Source of the DNA: UBA3069 sp050633465
GTDB taxonomy: Bacteria; Pseudomonadota; Alphaproteobacteria; Rhodobacterales; Rhodobacteraceae
Length of the DNA stretch: 64,000 nucleotides
Assembly: GCA_050633465.1 (NCBI GenBank)
Contig: JBOEGO010000017.1
Coordinates: 263,825-327,824 of the forward strand
Direction of reading: 5' to 3'
Shown here: positions 18,582 through 26,482 of the stretch, one piece after another
Layout of the letters: the number at the start of each line of letters is the position of its first letter
How positions within the stretch are numbered: position 1 is the first letter of the stretch
Notes under the pieces: model-generated
The model's database searches: none
The model's input: the letters and a program-made list of their open reading frames with translations, nothing else
Told to the model about the DNA's origin: nothing
Translations under genes and position numbers: made by a program

Positions 18582-19172
18582 TTAACGCAACCGCCGCTGG
18601 CAGGTTTGCAACTGCGCGTCATAGATCACAGCGCGCTCGCCAACCTCGGATGACACCCGTAACAGCCAACTTTTTGCGTTATAGGACTGACGGTTATATC
18701 CGGTGTGCCCCTCGTGATAGGCCAGATACTGATTGCGCGCATCGGTCAGGGAAACGCCGGTTTTCGCCCGCGTTTTGTTCATATACCACCCCATGAAATC
18801 GGTGGCATCCTTGATGTCATCACGGCGCGCACCGCGCTTCCCCGTTTCGACGCGGTATTCATCCCATGTGGCATCCAAGGCCTGTGAATACCCGTAGGCC
18901 GAACTTTGCCGCCCCATCGGAATCACACCAGCCACATAGCGCAGCGGCGTGCGTGCATTGCCGATGAATTTGCTTTCTTGATAAATTGTCGCCATTTGAA
19001 CCGCCACAGGGACGTTCCATTTGCGTTCCGTCGCCTTAAAGGCGCGGCCATAGGCCGGGCGCTGGGCAAGGATGGAACACGCGTTATCAAGGTTCCGCGG
19101 CGCGGAATAATTACCACCGCCGCAGGACGCAAGCACCATCAGAAACACCGTTGCGCGAAGAGTTCTGCTCAT
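18582..19172 (-). CDS. lytic transglycosylase SLT-domain lipoprotein
   Basis: The 196-residue protein starts with a lipoprotein signal peptide and lipobox (VFLMVLASC, Cys at 17). The SLT-like domain has an MATIYQESKFIGNA segment with the candidate catalytic Glu, AYGYSQALDATWDEY, and a C-terminal YLAYHEGHTGY motif. Such enzymes cleave the glycan strand of peptidoglycan, making 1,6-anhydro ends. ATG 19172 was chosen because it directly precedes the signal peptide. It is convergent with lolA, with only 19 bases between stops. Confidence 0.88.
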   Translation of the reverse strand: MSRTLRATVFLMVLASCGGGNYSAPRNLDNACSILAQRPAYGRAFKATERKWNVPVAVQMATIYQESKFIGNARTPLRYVAGVIPMGRQSSAYGYSQALDATWDEYRVETGKRGARRDDIKDATDFMGWYMNKTRAKTGVSLTDARNQYLAYHEGHTGYNRQSYNAKSWLLRVSSEVGERAVIYDAQLQTCQRRLR

Positions 19173-19273
19173 CTGCCTCTCGCTTTTTATTACGCGGGGT
19201 TTTCCCCGTCTATTGCACCTAGTGTAACGGAAATTTGCGCGAGGGGAAATCACGAATTCGGGGAATTATTGCG

Positions 19274-20155
19274 TCACAGCAGCACGGCCAGCAATACAGG
19301 TATCGCCAGAACCGACAAAAGCGTGGACACAACGACCAAACCGGCCACCGCATCGGAATCTGCGCCGTATTTGGTGGCCAACAAATAGGAGGTGACCGCA
19401 ACAGGTGTCGAAACCTGCAACACCAGAACGGCCAATGCAATCGGGCCAAGATCCAGCCAGATGCCCACCCCCCATGCCACGCCGACACAAATCGCCAGCT
19501 TCAGCACGGATATCAAAACCGCCTGCCCGATCCGCCCAGGCGTCAGCCGCGCCACAGCCACCCCTAATGTGATCAGCATCAGAGGGATTGCCATTTGCCC
19601 GATCAACGACAGGGTGTTGGTGATCACGCGTGGTGTCTCCCATCCCTGCCACAGGAATATGCCGCCAAGGATAGTGGCGGCGACCAGCGGCTCTTTGATC
19701 ACCTTGGTCAAAGAGCCGCCGCCAGACACCAGCCAGATGCCAAAGGTGAACGACCAAATCGCCATTATGGCAAAAACAACAACGGCATAGCCCAAACCCT
19801 CTTCGCCGAATGCGAACATAGCCAGCGGCAGGCCAAGGTTGCCCGTGTTGCCAAAAATGATCGGCGCAAGGTATGTCCGTATTTCCAGCCGCATCAGTTT
19901 GGCCATGGCAAATGCCACAATCGTTAGCACGCCATAGGCCAGGACCGCCCCCACCGACAGGGCCGTCAGGGCGGCCGGATCCACGTTGGTTTTCATCAGG
20001 GATGTAAAAATCAGGCAGGGCACCGATAGGGTCATCGCCAGCCGTGTGACGAATTCCACGTTGTATTCATGGCCCATTCGGACCCAAACGTAACCAATCA
20101 CTGCAAGCGCGAACACCGGAGCAGTGATTTCCAGGACTGTTAAGGCGAGGTTCAC
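19274..20155 (-). CDS. AEC family transporter
   Basis: The 293-residue integral membrane protein has about ten hydrophobic segments and the auxin-efflux-carrier/malate-permease pattern: VFALAVIGYVWVRMG at the N-terminus, IIFGNTGNLGLPLAMFAFG in the middle, and QVSTPVAVTSYLLATKYGAD near the C-terminus. Members export or import organic acids; the substrate is unknown. It is divergent from hspQ, with 84 bases between starts. Confidence 0.9.
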   Translation of the reverse strand: MNLALTVLEITAPVFALAVIGYVWVRMGHEYNVEFVTRLAMTLSVPCLIFTSLMKTNVDPAALTALSVGAVLAYGVLTIVAFAMAKLMRLEIRTYLAPIIFGNTGNLGLPLAMFAFGEEGLGYAVVVFAIMAIWSFTFGIWLVSGGGSLTKVIKEPLVAATILGGIFLWQGWETPRVITNTLSLIGQMAIPLMLITLGVAVARLTPGRIGQAVLISVLKLAICVGVAWGVGIWLDLGPIALAVLVLQVSTPVAVTSYLLATKYGADSDAVAGLVVVSTLLSVLAIPVLLAVLL

Positions 20156-20239
20156 AGACTGTTTCCCTTGAAATCCGGTGAATTGTTGGACAAATGTGCG
20201 CTTCTGCGTCTATCCATGACGTTAAGGGGCTGCAATACC

Positions 20240-20566
20240 ATGCTAAGAACACGGGCGAAATATCATTTGGGGCAAATCGTGCGCCATAAAAAGCATCCCT
20301 TTCGGGGGGTGGTTTTTGACGTGGACCCCGAATTTAACAACACCGAGGAATGGTATGACGCCATCCCCGAAGAAAGCCGCCCGATCAAGGATCAGCCGTT
20401 TTACCACCTGCTGGCAGAAAACGACCAATCCTATTACGTGGCCTATGTGTCGGAGCAAAACCTGATTGCCGATTATTCCGGGGAACCGGTCGATCATCCC
20501 GACATCCCAGATCTGTTCGGCCCCTTCGAAGACGGGCTTTATCCGCTGCATTTCCAACTCAACTAA
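20240..20566 (+). CDS. hspQ: heat shock protein HspQ
   Basis: The 108-residue protein matches HspQ: RAKYHLGQIVRHKKHPFRGVVFDVDP, NTEEWYDAIP, QPFYHLLAEND, YVAYVSEQNL. E. coli HspQ binds hemimethylated DNA and modulates Lon substrate choice. ATG 20240 begins the conserved core and has AAGGGG about 11 bases upstream; an in-frame ATG at 20216 is less likely. A terminator follows directly. Confidence 0.93.
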   Translation: MLRTRAKYHLGQIVRHKKHPFRGVVFDVDPEFNNTEEWYDAIPEESRPIKDQPFYHLLAENDQSYYVAYVSEQNLIADYSGEPVDHPDIPDLFGPFEDGLYPLHFQLN

Positions 20567-20572
20567 AACCAA

Positions 20573-20601
20573 AAGGGACGCATCGCTGCGCCTCTTTTTG
20601 T
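20573..20601 (+). terminator. rho-independent terminator of hspQ
   Basis: An imperfect 12-bp stem (AAAAGGGACGCA / TGCGCCTCTTTT, two mismatches) with loop TCGC ends in five T residues, 7 bases after the hspQ stop. The A-rich left arm may also serve the convergent gamma-glutamyltransferase gene. Confidence 0.75.
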
Positions 20602-20609
20602 TTTTGAAA

Positions 20610-22187
20610 TCAATAGCCAAGCGCGCAGCCATCCTTGCGCGGGTCTGATCCGCCTTCTAAAATCCCATCATCACGAATAAGAATGGCCTGCCCCCCACCA
20701 ATCGGCCCTTGCGGAATTTCCACGTTATGGCCCATGCCGGACAGCTCGGCGCGCACCGCATCCGAATACCCGCGTTCGACCTGCAAAACACCCGCATTGG
20801 TGAACGATCGTGGCGCGTCGATTGCCTCTTGGGGGGACATGCCGAAATCAACCATATTGCTGACAATCCGGGCATGGCCGTTGGGCTGATACGCGCCGCC
20901 CATCACGCCAAATGGCATCAAAACGCGACCATTTTTGCGCAGCATCGCCGGAATAATGGTGTGCATCGGGCGTTTTCCACCCGCCATTTCATTGGGGTGG
21001 CCTTGCTCTAACGAAAAACCGGCCCCGCGATTCTGGAACAGAACGCCAAATTTTTCTGATGCAATCCCCGACCCGAACCCGTGGAAAATGGAATAAATCA
21101 ATGACACCGCCATGCGGTCACGATCCACTACGGTGATGTAAACCGTGTCTTTGTGGATTGCTTCACTCACTGGTGCGGCAGCAGGCATCGCATGTTTCAG
21201 GTCGATCAATGCGGCAAGGCGCTTGGCCGTGTCCATGTTCAACATATGGTCCAGCCGGGTGGTCATTGACGGGTCAGCAATAAACCGGTTGCGCGCATCA
21301 TAGGCCAGTTTGGCGGCCTCTGCTTCGATATGGGCACGGGTGACGCCAAGCGGGTCCATTGAATGAATGTCGAACTGTGACAGTATGTTAAGCATCAAAA
21401 TTGCGGTGGCGCCCTGCCCGTTTGGCGGGTGTTCAAACAGTTCGGTTTCTTTGTATTGCCCCGAAACGGGCGTGGTATCATCGGCGCGGGTGGTCGCAAA
21501 ATCATCCATGGTGTGACTGCCGCCAAGCGCATTCAGCGAAGCCACCATATCCTCGGCGACCTCCCCTTTGTAAAATCCGTCACGGCCTTCGCGTGCCACG
21601 CGGCGCAATACTTCGGCTTGACCAGGGGCGCGAAACAACTGCCCCGATTTTAGCGATTGACCATCCGACATATAAAACCGACGCGCCGTATCATTCAGAC
21701 ACGCCGCGGCGGTGGGCCAATCGAACGCCACACGGGGGGCCACGGGCACACCTTCATCAGCATAGCGAATCGCAGGTGCCAAAATACGATCCAGTCCTAA
21801 TTTCCCATGCTTTTCAGAGAGTTGACAGAAAGCATCCATCGCGGTGGGAATGGTCACGGACTCAGGTCCATGCAAGGGAACGGTATCGAATCCCTGATCC
21901 CGAAGTGCGGCCGCCGAAGCCCCCGCAGGGGCACGGCCCGACCCGTTCATGGACTGCACCACATCTGATCCGGCCTTGTTAAAAAGGACAAAGCAGTCGC
22001 CGCCAATGCCGGTCATCGGTGGTTCGCATAGCCCCAGCAAAACCGCACCGGCAATCGCGGCATCCATTGCATTGCCGCCTGCTTCCAGCACTTCAATCGC
22101 GGTTTTAGCAGCAAGTGGGTGCGAAGTGGCACAGACGCCGCTTGTGGCCAGCACCGGCGAGCGCCCCGGAAGTTGAAAATCGCGCAT
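20610..22187 (-). CDS. gamma-glutamyltransferase family protein
   Basis: The 525-residue protein is a GGT-type Ntn hydrolase: GVCATSHPLAAKTAIEVLEAGGNAMDAAIA near the N-terminus, PPMTGIGGDCF, NGQGATAIL, and the autoprocessing/nucleophile region KDTVYITVVDRD. Self-cleavage before the Thr would give large and small subunits. The enzyme transfers or hydrolyses gamma-glutamyl groups such as that of glutathione. No classic signal peptide precedes the core, so it may be cytoplasmic like the YwrD-type group. ATG 22187 has AAGGGGAAA upstream. It converges on hspQ. Confidence 0.9.
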   Translation of the reverse strand: MRDFQLPGRSPVLATSGVCATSHPLAAKTAIEVLEAGGNAMDAAIAGAVLLGLCEPPMTGIGGDCFVLFNKAGSDVVQSMNGSGRAPAGASAAALRDQGFDTVPLHGPESVTIPTAMDAFCQLSEKHGKLGLDRILAPAIRYADEGVPVAPRVAFDWPTAAACLNDTARRFYMSDGQSLKSGQLFRAPGQAEVLRRVAREGRDGFYKGEVAEDMVASLNALGGSHTMDDFATTRADDTTPVSGQYKETELFEHPPNGQGATAILMLNILSQFDIHSMDPLGVTRAHIEAEAAKLAYDARNRFIADPSMTTRLDHMLNMDTAKRLAALIDLKHAMPAAAPVSEAIHKDTVYITVVDRDRMAVSLIYSIFHGFGSGIASEKFGVLFQNRGAGFSLEQGHPNEMAGGKRPMHTIIPAMLRKNGRVLMPFGVMGGAYQPNGHARIVSNMVDFGMSPQEAIDAPRSFTNAGVLQVERGYSDAVRAELSGMGHNVEIPQGPIGGGQAILIRDDGILEGGSDPRKDGCALGY

Positions 22188-22287
22188 GATTGTTTCCCCT
22201 TTTTTCAAAGAGGTTAGGGCGGGGCAGAGCCAATGCCAATGCCAATCCAGACCATAACGAGCCAATGATGTAGGAGGGGGAGAAGTA

Positions 22288-22335
22288 CCTCGGCGTCACG
22301 TACTGGGTGGGGGCAATTAACACGCGACGCCGAGG
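22288..22335. repeat. 10-bp inverted repeat in the GGT/HATPase intergenic region
   Basis: CCTCGGCGTC (22288-22297) and GACGCCGAGG (22326-22335) are perfect complements 28 bases apart, about 100 bases upstream of the GGT gene and 91 bases downstream of the HATPase stop. No T tract is next to it on either strand. It could be a regulatory site, an mRNA 3' structure, or chance. The rest of 22188-22426 shows nothing else I recognise. Confidence 0.55.
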
Positions 22336-22426
22336 GAAGCTTTATGCAGCTACAAGAACAGTTATGGCGCTTGAATCTGGCGTGAATGCGCGTTGAATAA
22401 GGTAATTTCTGGGCAAAAATTTCGTC

Positions 22427-22912
22427 CTACTGCATATTTTTTCCGCAGCGGATGCTGAAGCTCAGGTGATTTTGCCCCTCTATCCGGCGATAGTGCAGTG
22501 ATTCTGTCAATTCACGTATCATGGCCCAGCCAAACCCGCCCTCTGGCAGGTCCAACGGATCAACTGGAATATCGGGCATACTGCCGGTTGTCAGCAGGCT
22601 GGCAGGCAATGCATGCCCCGCATCAACAGAGGTAAAACGCAGACTGTCGGGCAGCACCTGCACAGCCAGCGACACCTCACCCGCGATATCGTAGGCATGT
22701 TCCACTATGTTATTCAGCACCTCCGCGACAACGATTTCGGTCTGCCCCAGCGTATCCGCCGTCAGCCCAAGCTGTGCCAACCGCCCCATCAATGTGCCAA
22801 GCGCCTGCCGCACGGCCAATTCGCCGGTTTCGAACCGAATCAGAAATTCATCCCGATCCGGCGGCGGTGGAATGTTCGCAGCACGCCCCACGACAGCCCG
22901 GTCAGGCCGCAT
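22427..22912 (-). CDS. ATP-binding anti-sigma-type serine kinase (RsbW/HATPase_c)
   Basis: The 161-residue protein has a GHKL ATPase domain: an N-box in VVAEVLNNIVEHAYD, and a GGFGWAMIRELTESLHY nucleotide-lid/G2-like region. It resembles RsbW and SpoIIAB, which bind a sigma factor or other partner and phosphorylate a STAS antagonist. I start it at ATG 22912, because this overlaps the end of the STAS gene by 11 bases and would couple translation; the frame extends to 22951. Its partner sigma factor and a PP2C phosphatase are not in the window. Confidence 0.82.
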   Translation of the reverse strand: MRPDRAVVGRAANIPPPPDRDEFLIRFETGELAVRQALGTLMGRLAQLGLTADTLGQTEIVVAEVLNNIVEHAYDIAGEVSLAVQVLPDSLRFTSVDAGHALPASLLTTGSMPDIPVDPLDLPEGGFGWAMIRELTESLHYRRIEGQNHLSFSIRCGKNMQ

Positions 22913-23240
22913 GGGCCTGCACCGCCGCATCGGCGCTGCTATGAATTGCAAACACCGTATCCATGCGGGTCAGGCGAAACACTTTTTCCACGTTGTCACT
23001 TAGCCCTGCAAGGGCCAGTTTCCGCCCGCCCCCCAGTTGCTTCATCGCGGCAACGATTGCGCCAAGCCCCGAAGAATCAATGAAATCAACGGCTGACAGG
23101 TCCAGCACAATGTGGATTGGCCCCGCGTCTGTCAGTTCGCGCATACGGTCCTTGAACGCGATGGCGACAGCGGCATCAATGCGTGCATCATCAACTGTCA
23201 CCACGCGGCAACCGGCGTGGTCCTGTGTGGAAATTTGCAT
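22902..23240 (-). CDS. STAS-domain anti-anti-sigma factor (RsbV-like)
   Basis: The 112-residue protein is a single STAS domain with the phosphorylatable DFIDSSGLGAIV motif and KLALAGLSDNVEKVFRLT. In partner switching the unphosphorylated STAS protein captures the HATPase kinase and frees its target. The next gene down encodes such a HATPase and overlaps by 11 bases. It is divergent from the thiolase gene with 96 bases between starts. Confidence 0.9.
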   Translation of the reverse strand: MQISTQDHAGCRVVTVDDARIDAAVAIAFKDRMRELTDAGPIHIVLDLSAVDFIDSSGLGAIVAAMKQLGGGRKLALAGLSDNVEKVFRLTRMDTVFAIHSSADAAVQAHAA

Positions 23241-23336
23241 GGTCCCTCCGCATCAAAAATGATCCATTACAGTCCAAGGCTAGACGTAAATCCTTACCAT
23301 TCTGTATGCATGCCCCTGAAAGTGGAGGAATTTAAG

Positions 23337-24509
23337 ATGAAAACAGTGGTGATAGCAGGTGCAGCGCGCACGCCGATGGGCGGGTTTCAGGGCGTTTTTG
23401 ACGGGGTAGAAGCCGCAACATTGGGCGGCGCCGCGATCAAGGCCGCCTTGGACAACGCCAAGACAACCACCGTGGACGAGGTTCTGATGGGCTGCGTTTT
23501 GCCCGCAGGTCAGGGGCAGGCCCCCGCCCGGCAGGCCGGTTTTGCAGGTGGGTTGGACGACAGCGTGCCCGCAACCACCCTGAACAAAATGTGCGGTTCC
23601 GGCATGAAGGCCGCAATGATCGCCTATGACCAGCTGGCGCTTGGCCATGCGGAAACCATGATCGCGGGCGGCATGGAATCAATGTCGATGTCCCCGTATT
23701 TGCTGCCGAAAATGCGTGGCGGCGCACGAATCGGCCACCAGGAAGTAAAGGACCATATGTTTCTGGACGGTTTGGAAGACGCATATGACAGGGGCCGCCT
23801 GATGGGCACCTTTGCCGAAGATTGCGCCGAGGCGTTCCAGTTCACCCGCGAAGCACAGGACCAATATGCGCTGGGATCACTGGACAATGCCCTGGCTGCC
23901 GAACGGTCGGGCGCGTTTGACGGTGAAATCGCCGCAGTGACCCTGCATTCGCGCAATGGTGAGGACATCATCACCCGCGACGAACAACCCGCCAAGGCGC
24001 GCCCCGAAAAAATACCCCAGCTGAAACCGGCCTTTCGCAAGGATGGCACGGTGACCGCAGCAAATTCTTCGTCTATTTCCGATGGTGCCGCTGCGCTGGT
24101 GCTGGCAACAGAAGAGGCCGCAGAGGCGCAGGGCCTGAACATCCGCGCCCGCATTCTGGGCCATGCCAGCCATGCTCATGCCCCCGCGATGTTTCCGACG
24201 GCCCCCGTGCCCGCCGCACGCAAACTGTTGGACCGTTTGGGGTGGAAAGCATCTGATGTGGACCTGTGGGAAGTAAACGAGGCATTCGCCGTTGTCCCAA
24301 TGGCTTTCATGCACGAAATGGGCCTGCCGCGTGATATCGTCAATGTAAACGGCGGCGCCTGCGCATTGGGCCACCCCATCGGCGCATCCGGCGCGCGGAT
24401 CATGGTCACGCTGTTGAATGCACTGGAAAAGCGCGGGTTGAAACGGGGCATTGCCGCGATTTGCATCGGTGGCGGCGAAGGCACGGCGATTGCAATCGAA
24501 CGCGTCTAG
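23337..24509 (+). CDS. acetyl-CoA C-acetyltransferase (thiolase)
   Basis: The 390-residue enzyme has the three thiolase signatures: acyl-accepting Cys86 in LNKMCGSGMKA, catalytic His in NGGACALGHPIGASGAR, and the second Cys in CIGGGEGTA. It condenses two acetyl-CoA or cleaves 3-ketoacyl-CoA in the cytoplasm. The sequence is of the acetoacetyl-CoA type rather than a PcaF-type oxoadipyl-CoA thiolase by its N-terminus, but substrate is inferred. A GGAGG site lies about 10 bases before ATG 23337. Confidence 0.93.
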   Translation: MKTVVIAGAARTPMGGFQGVFDGVEAATLGGAAIKAALDNAKTTTVDEVLMGCVLPAGQGQAPARQAGFAGGLDDSVPATTLNKMCGSGMKAAMIAYDQLALGHAETMIAGGMESMSMSPYLLPKMRGGARIGHQEVKDHMFLDGLEDAYDRGRLMGTFAEDCAEAFQFTREAQDQYALGSLDNALAAERSGAFDGEIAAVTLHSRNGEDIITRDEQPAKARPEKIPQLKPAFRKDGTVTAANSSSISDGAAALVLATEEAAEAQGLNIRARILGHASHAHAPAMFPTAPVPAARKLLDRLGWKASDVDLWEVNEAFAVVPMAFMHEMGLPRDIVNVNGGACALGHPIGASGARIMVTLLNALEKRGLKRGIAAICIGGGEGTAIAIERV

Positions 24510-24521
24510 CACCCGGCAACA

Positions 24522-24545
24522 AAAGGGGGCCATGTGCCCCCTTTC
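24522..24545. terminator. bidirectional terminator between thiolase and catC
   Basis: A perfect 9-bp stem (AAAGGGGGC / GCCCCCTTT) with a 5-base loop CATGT lies between two convergent stops. The right arm ends in TTT for the plus strand, and an A run to its left supplies TTTT for the minus strand, so it can serve both genes. Confidence 0.85.
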
Positions 24546-24548
24546 ACA

Positions 24549-24824
24549 TCAAACGGCCGAAGGGTGTGTCGCCAGGGGTGTCACCTGACATTTCATATAG
24601 GGATAGAGCGGCAGGTTCTGCAAAATATCCTGTAGCTGGTTGTTATCCTGCACCTCGAACAGGCTGAAATTGGCGTATTCTCCGACGATCCGCCACAAAC
24701 CTTTCCAAATACCCTGGCGCTGTAAATCCTGCGCATAGGCCTTTTCCCGCGCGATGACATCAGCAGCCACATTGGCGGGCATTTCGAACGGCAGCTCTAC
24801 ATCCATTCTGACCATAAAAAGCAT
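24549..24824 (-). CDS. catC: muconolactone Delta-isomerase
   Basis: The 91-residue protein matches CatC across its length: MLFMVRMDVELPFEMP, REKAYAQDLQRQGIWKGLWRIVG, LPLYPYMKCQVTPLATHPS. CatC converts muconolactone to beta-ketoadipate enol-lactone in the catechol branch of the beta-ketoadipate pathway. No catA, catB or pca gene is adjacent, so here it is an orphan, and it may act on a related lactone. It converges on the thiolase gene. Confidence 0.88.
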   Translation of the reverse strand: MLFMVRMDVELPFEMPANVAADVIAREKAYAQDLQRQGIWKGLWRIVGEYANFSLFEVQDNNQLQDILQNLPLYPYMKCQVTPLATHPSAV

Positions 24825-24922
24825 TTCTCTCTCCCTTGTTTATCGTGATCAGCATAGCGCGGCGTCGTGCTGGCACAATGGCGCGGGATTGCCATATGAT
24901 CGGCCCAGACAACGGAGGCACC

Positions 24923-25387
24923 ATGCGGATTGATTATCCCCAGATCACGAAAACCATTGCGGCGCTGACGGATGGCGAAACCGACGAGGTCGCGTTGATG
25001 GCGACGCTGGCCTGCGAATTGCATCACAGCGATGACAGATTCGACTGGACCGGATTTTACCGTGTGACCGCACCCGGGATATTAAAGATCGGCCCCTATC
25101 AGGGTGGGCATGGCTGTTTGGTCATTCCCTTTGCACGCGGCGTTTGCGGTGCTGCGGCACGCATGGGGCAGGCGCAGCTGGTGGCGGATGTAGATGCATT
25201 TGACGGGCATATCGCATGCGCCTCTTCGACCCGTTCCGAGGTGGTTTTGCCGGTCTATGGCGCAGCGGGCAAATTGCTGGGGGTGCTGGACATAGACAGC
25301 GACCAACCCGCAGCCTTTGATCAGGCTGATGTGGACGGGCTGCGCGCCATTCTGGACATGGTGTTTGGTGCGGATCAAAGCGTTTAG
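24923..25387 (+). CDS. msrC: free methionine-(R)-sulfoxide reductase (GAF domain)
   Basis: The 154-residue GAF protein has the fRMsr features FDWTGFYR, GPYQGGHGCLVIPFARGVCGAAA and GHIACASSTRSEVVLPVYG, with cysteines at the three expected regions. It reduces free Met-R-sulfoxide with thioredoxin. ATG 24923 follows GGAGG by 5 bases. It is the first of three same-strand genes (fRMsr, GFA, RluA) with short gaps. Confidence 0.87.
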   Translation: MRIDYPQITKTIAALTDGETDEVALMATLACELHHSDDRFDWTGFYRVTAPGILKIGPYQGGHGCLVIPFARGVCGAAARMGQAQLVADVDAFDGHIACASSTRSEVVLPVYGAAGKLLGVLDIDSDQPAAFDQADVDGLRAILDMVFGADQSV

Positions 25388-25410
25388 AGTATTTGTGGAA
25401 CACAAGAAAG
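25387..25410 (+). repeat. dispersed gene-end element, variant
   Basis: GAGTATTTGTGGAACACAAG begins at the last base of the fRMsr gene and lies before the GFA gene. It shares GAGTATTT and an AAGAAAG tail with the copies at 43965 and 40193. Confidence 0.5.
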
Positions 25411-25421
25411 CGAGGGCGGAC

Positions 25422-25790
25422 ATGTTGCAAGGATCATGTGCATGTGGCGCGGTGGCGTTTTCGGTGGACGGGCCTGCGCAGGGCGCATCGGTTTGCCACT
25501 GCGTGCAGTGTCGCAAGATGAGCGGGCATCAATGGGCTTCGGCCTATGCATCGCAGGCTGCGGTTGATATTCGGGGGCCGCTGCGCTGGGTGAACCTGAG
25601 CGCCAGCGCCAAGCGGGGCATTTGTGCGCAGTGCGGTGCGTTCCTGTTTTGGAAAGCGCACGCCGAGGACACGATGAGCTTTGCCCTTGGCGCATTGGAT
25701 GGCGACACCGGGTTGCTGTTGGAAAAGCACATATTCACCGCCGAGCGGGGTGATTATTATGACATCGCCGACGGGTTGATACAGAAATAG
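25422..25790 (+). CDS. GFA (glutathione-dependent formaldehyde-activating-like) family protein
   Basis: The 122-residue protein has the zinc-binding Cys pattern of the GFA fold: GSCACGAV, CHCVQCRKMSG, and CAQCGAFLFW. Members share a fold with formaldehyde-glutathione condensing enzyme, but most have unknown function. ATG 25422 has GAGGGCGG upstream; a GTG at 25395 is a weaker alternative. A copy of the dispersed GAGTATTT element lies at 25387-25410, just after the preceding stop. Confidence 0.88.
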   Translation: MLQGSCACGAVAFSVDGPAQGASVCHCVQCRKMSGHQWASAYASQAAVDIRGPLRWVNLSASAKRGICAQCGAFLFWKAHAEDTMSFALGALDGDTGLLLEKHIFTAERGDYYDIADGLIQK

Positions 25791-25831
25791 CCCCCTTGCC
25801 CGTGATGACATAGCGTGGCAAGCCGCAGCCC

Positions 25832-26482
25832 ATGGACCCGAATTACAACCCGCCACAGGATCCCCTGAATATCCTGCACGAAGATCACCAGTTGTTGCTG
25901 GTGGACAAACCGTCGGGCCTGTTGTCGGTGCCGGGCAAGGGCGAGGATCTGGCCGATTGTTTGCTGACGCGTGTTCAGGCGGCCTTTCCCATGGCGCTGC
26001 TGGTGCATCGGTTGGACCGCGACACATCGGGCGTGATGGTGTTTGCGCTGACCCCCCATGCCCAGCGCCATCTTGGCCTGCAATTCGAAAAACGCCAGAC
26101 CAGGAAAACCTATGTCGCCCGTGTCGCCGGGCGGTTGGAGCCGCGCACTGGCACGGTCGATTTACCGCTGATTGTGGATTGGCCAAACCGGCCCTTGCAG
26201 ATGGTCTGCCACGATACGGGCAAAGCCGCGCAAACCGATTGGCGCGTGGCCCGATATGGCGATGGCGAAACGCGGGTCAAGCTGATGCCGAAAACCGGGC
26301 GCAGCCACCAGTTGCGGGTGCATATGCTGGCCATGGGCCACCCGATTTTGGGCGATCCGTTTTACGCCAAAGGCGCGGCGCTGGACGGGTATTCGCGCCT
26401 GATGTTGCATTCCGAAGAGCTGCGCCTGCGCCACCCCGATGGTGGGCGTGGCATGTCATTCCGCGCCAAAGCTCCGTTTTAG
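25832..26482 (+). CDS. RluA family pseudouridine synthase
   Basis: The 216-residue protein has the RluA catalytic Asp motif HRLDRDTSGVM, a preceding LLVDKPSGLLSVPG, and the C-terminal KTGRSHQLRVHM and GHPILGDPFYA motifs. It isomerises uridine in tRNA and/or rRNA. There is no S4 domain, which fits the short RluA/TruC-like class; the target site is not determinable. It ends the fRMsr-GFA-RluA run and is followed by the long structured intergenic region. Confidence 0.92.
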   Translation: MDPNYNPPQDPLNILHEDHQLLLVDKPSGLLSVPGKGEDLADCLLTRVQAAFPMALLVHRLDRDTSGVMVFALTPHAQRHLGLQFEKRQTRKTYVARVAGRLEPRTGTVDLPLIVDWPNRPLQMVCHDTGKAAQTDWRVARYGDGETRVKLMPKTGRSHQLRVHMLAMGHPILGDPFYAKGAALDGYSRLMLHSEELRLRHPDGGRGMSFRAKAPF

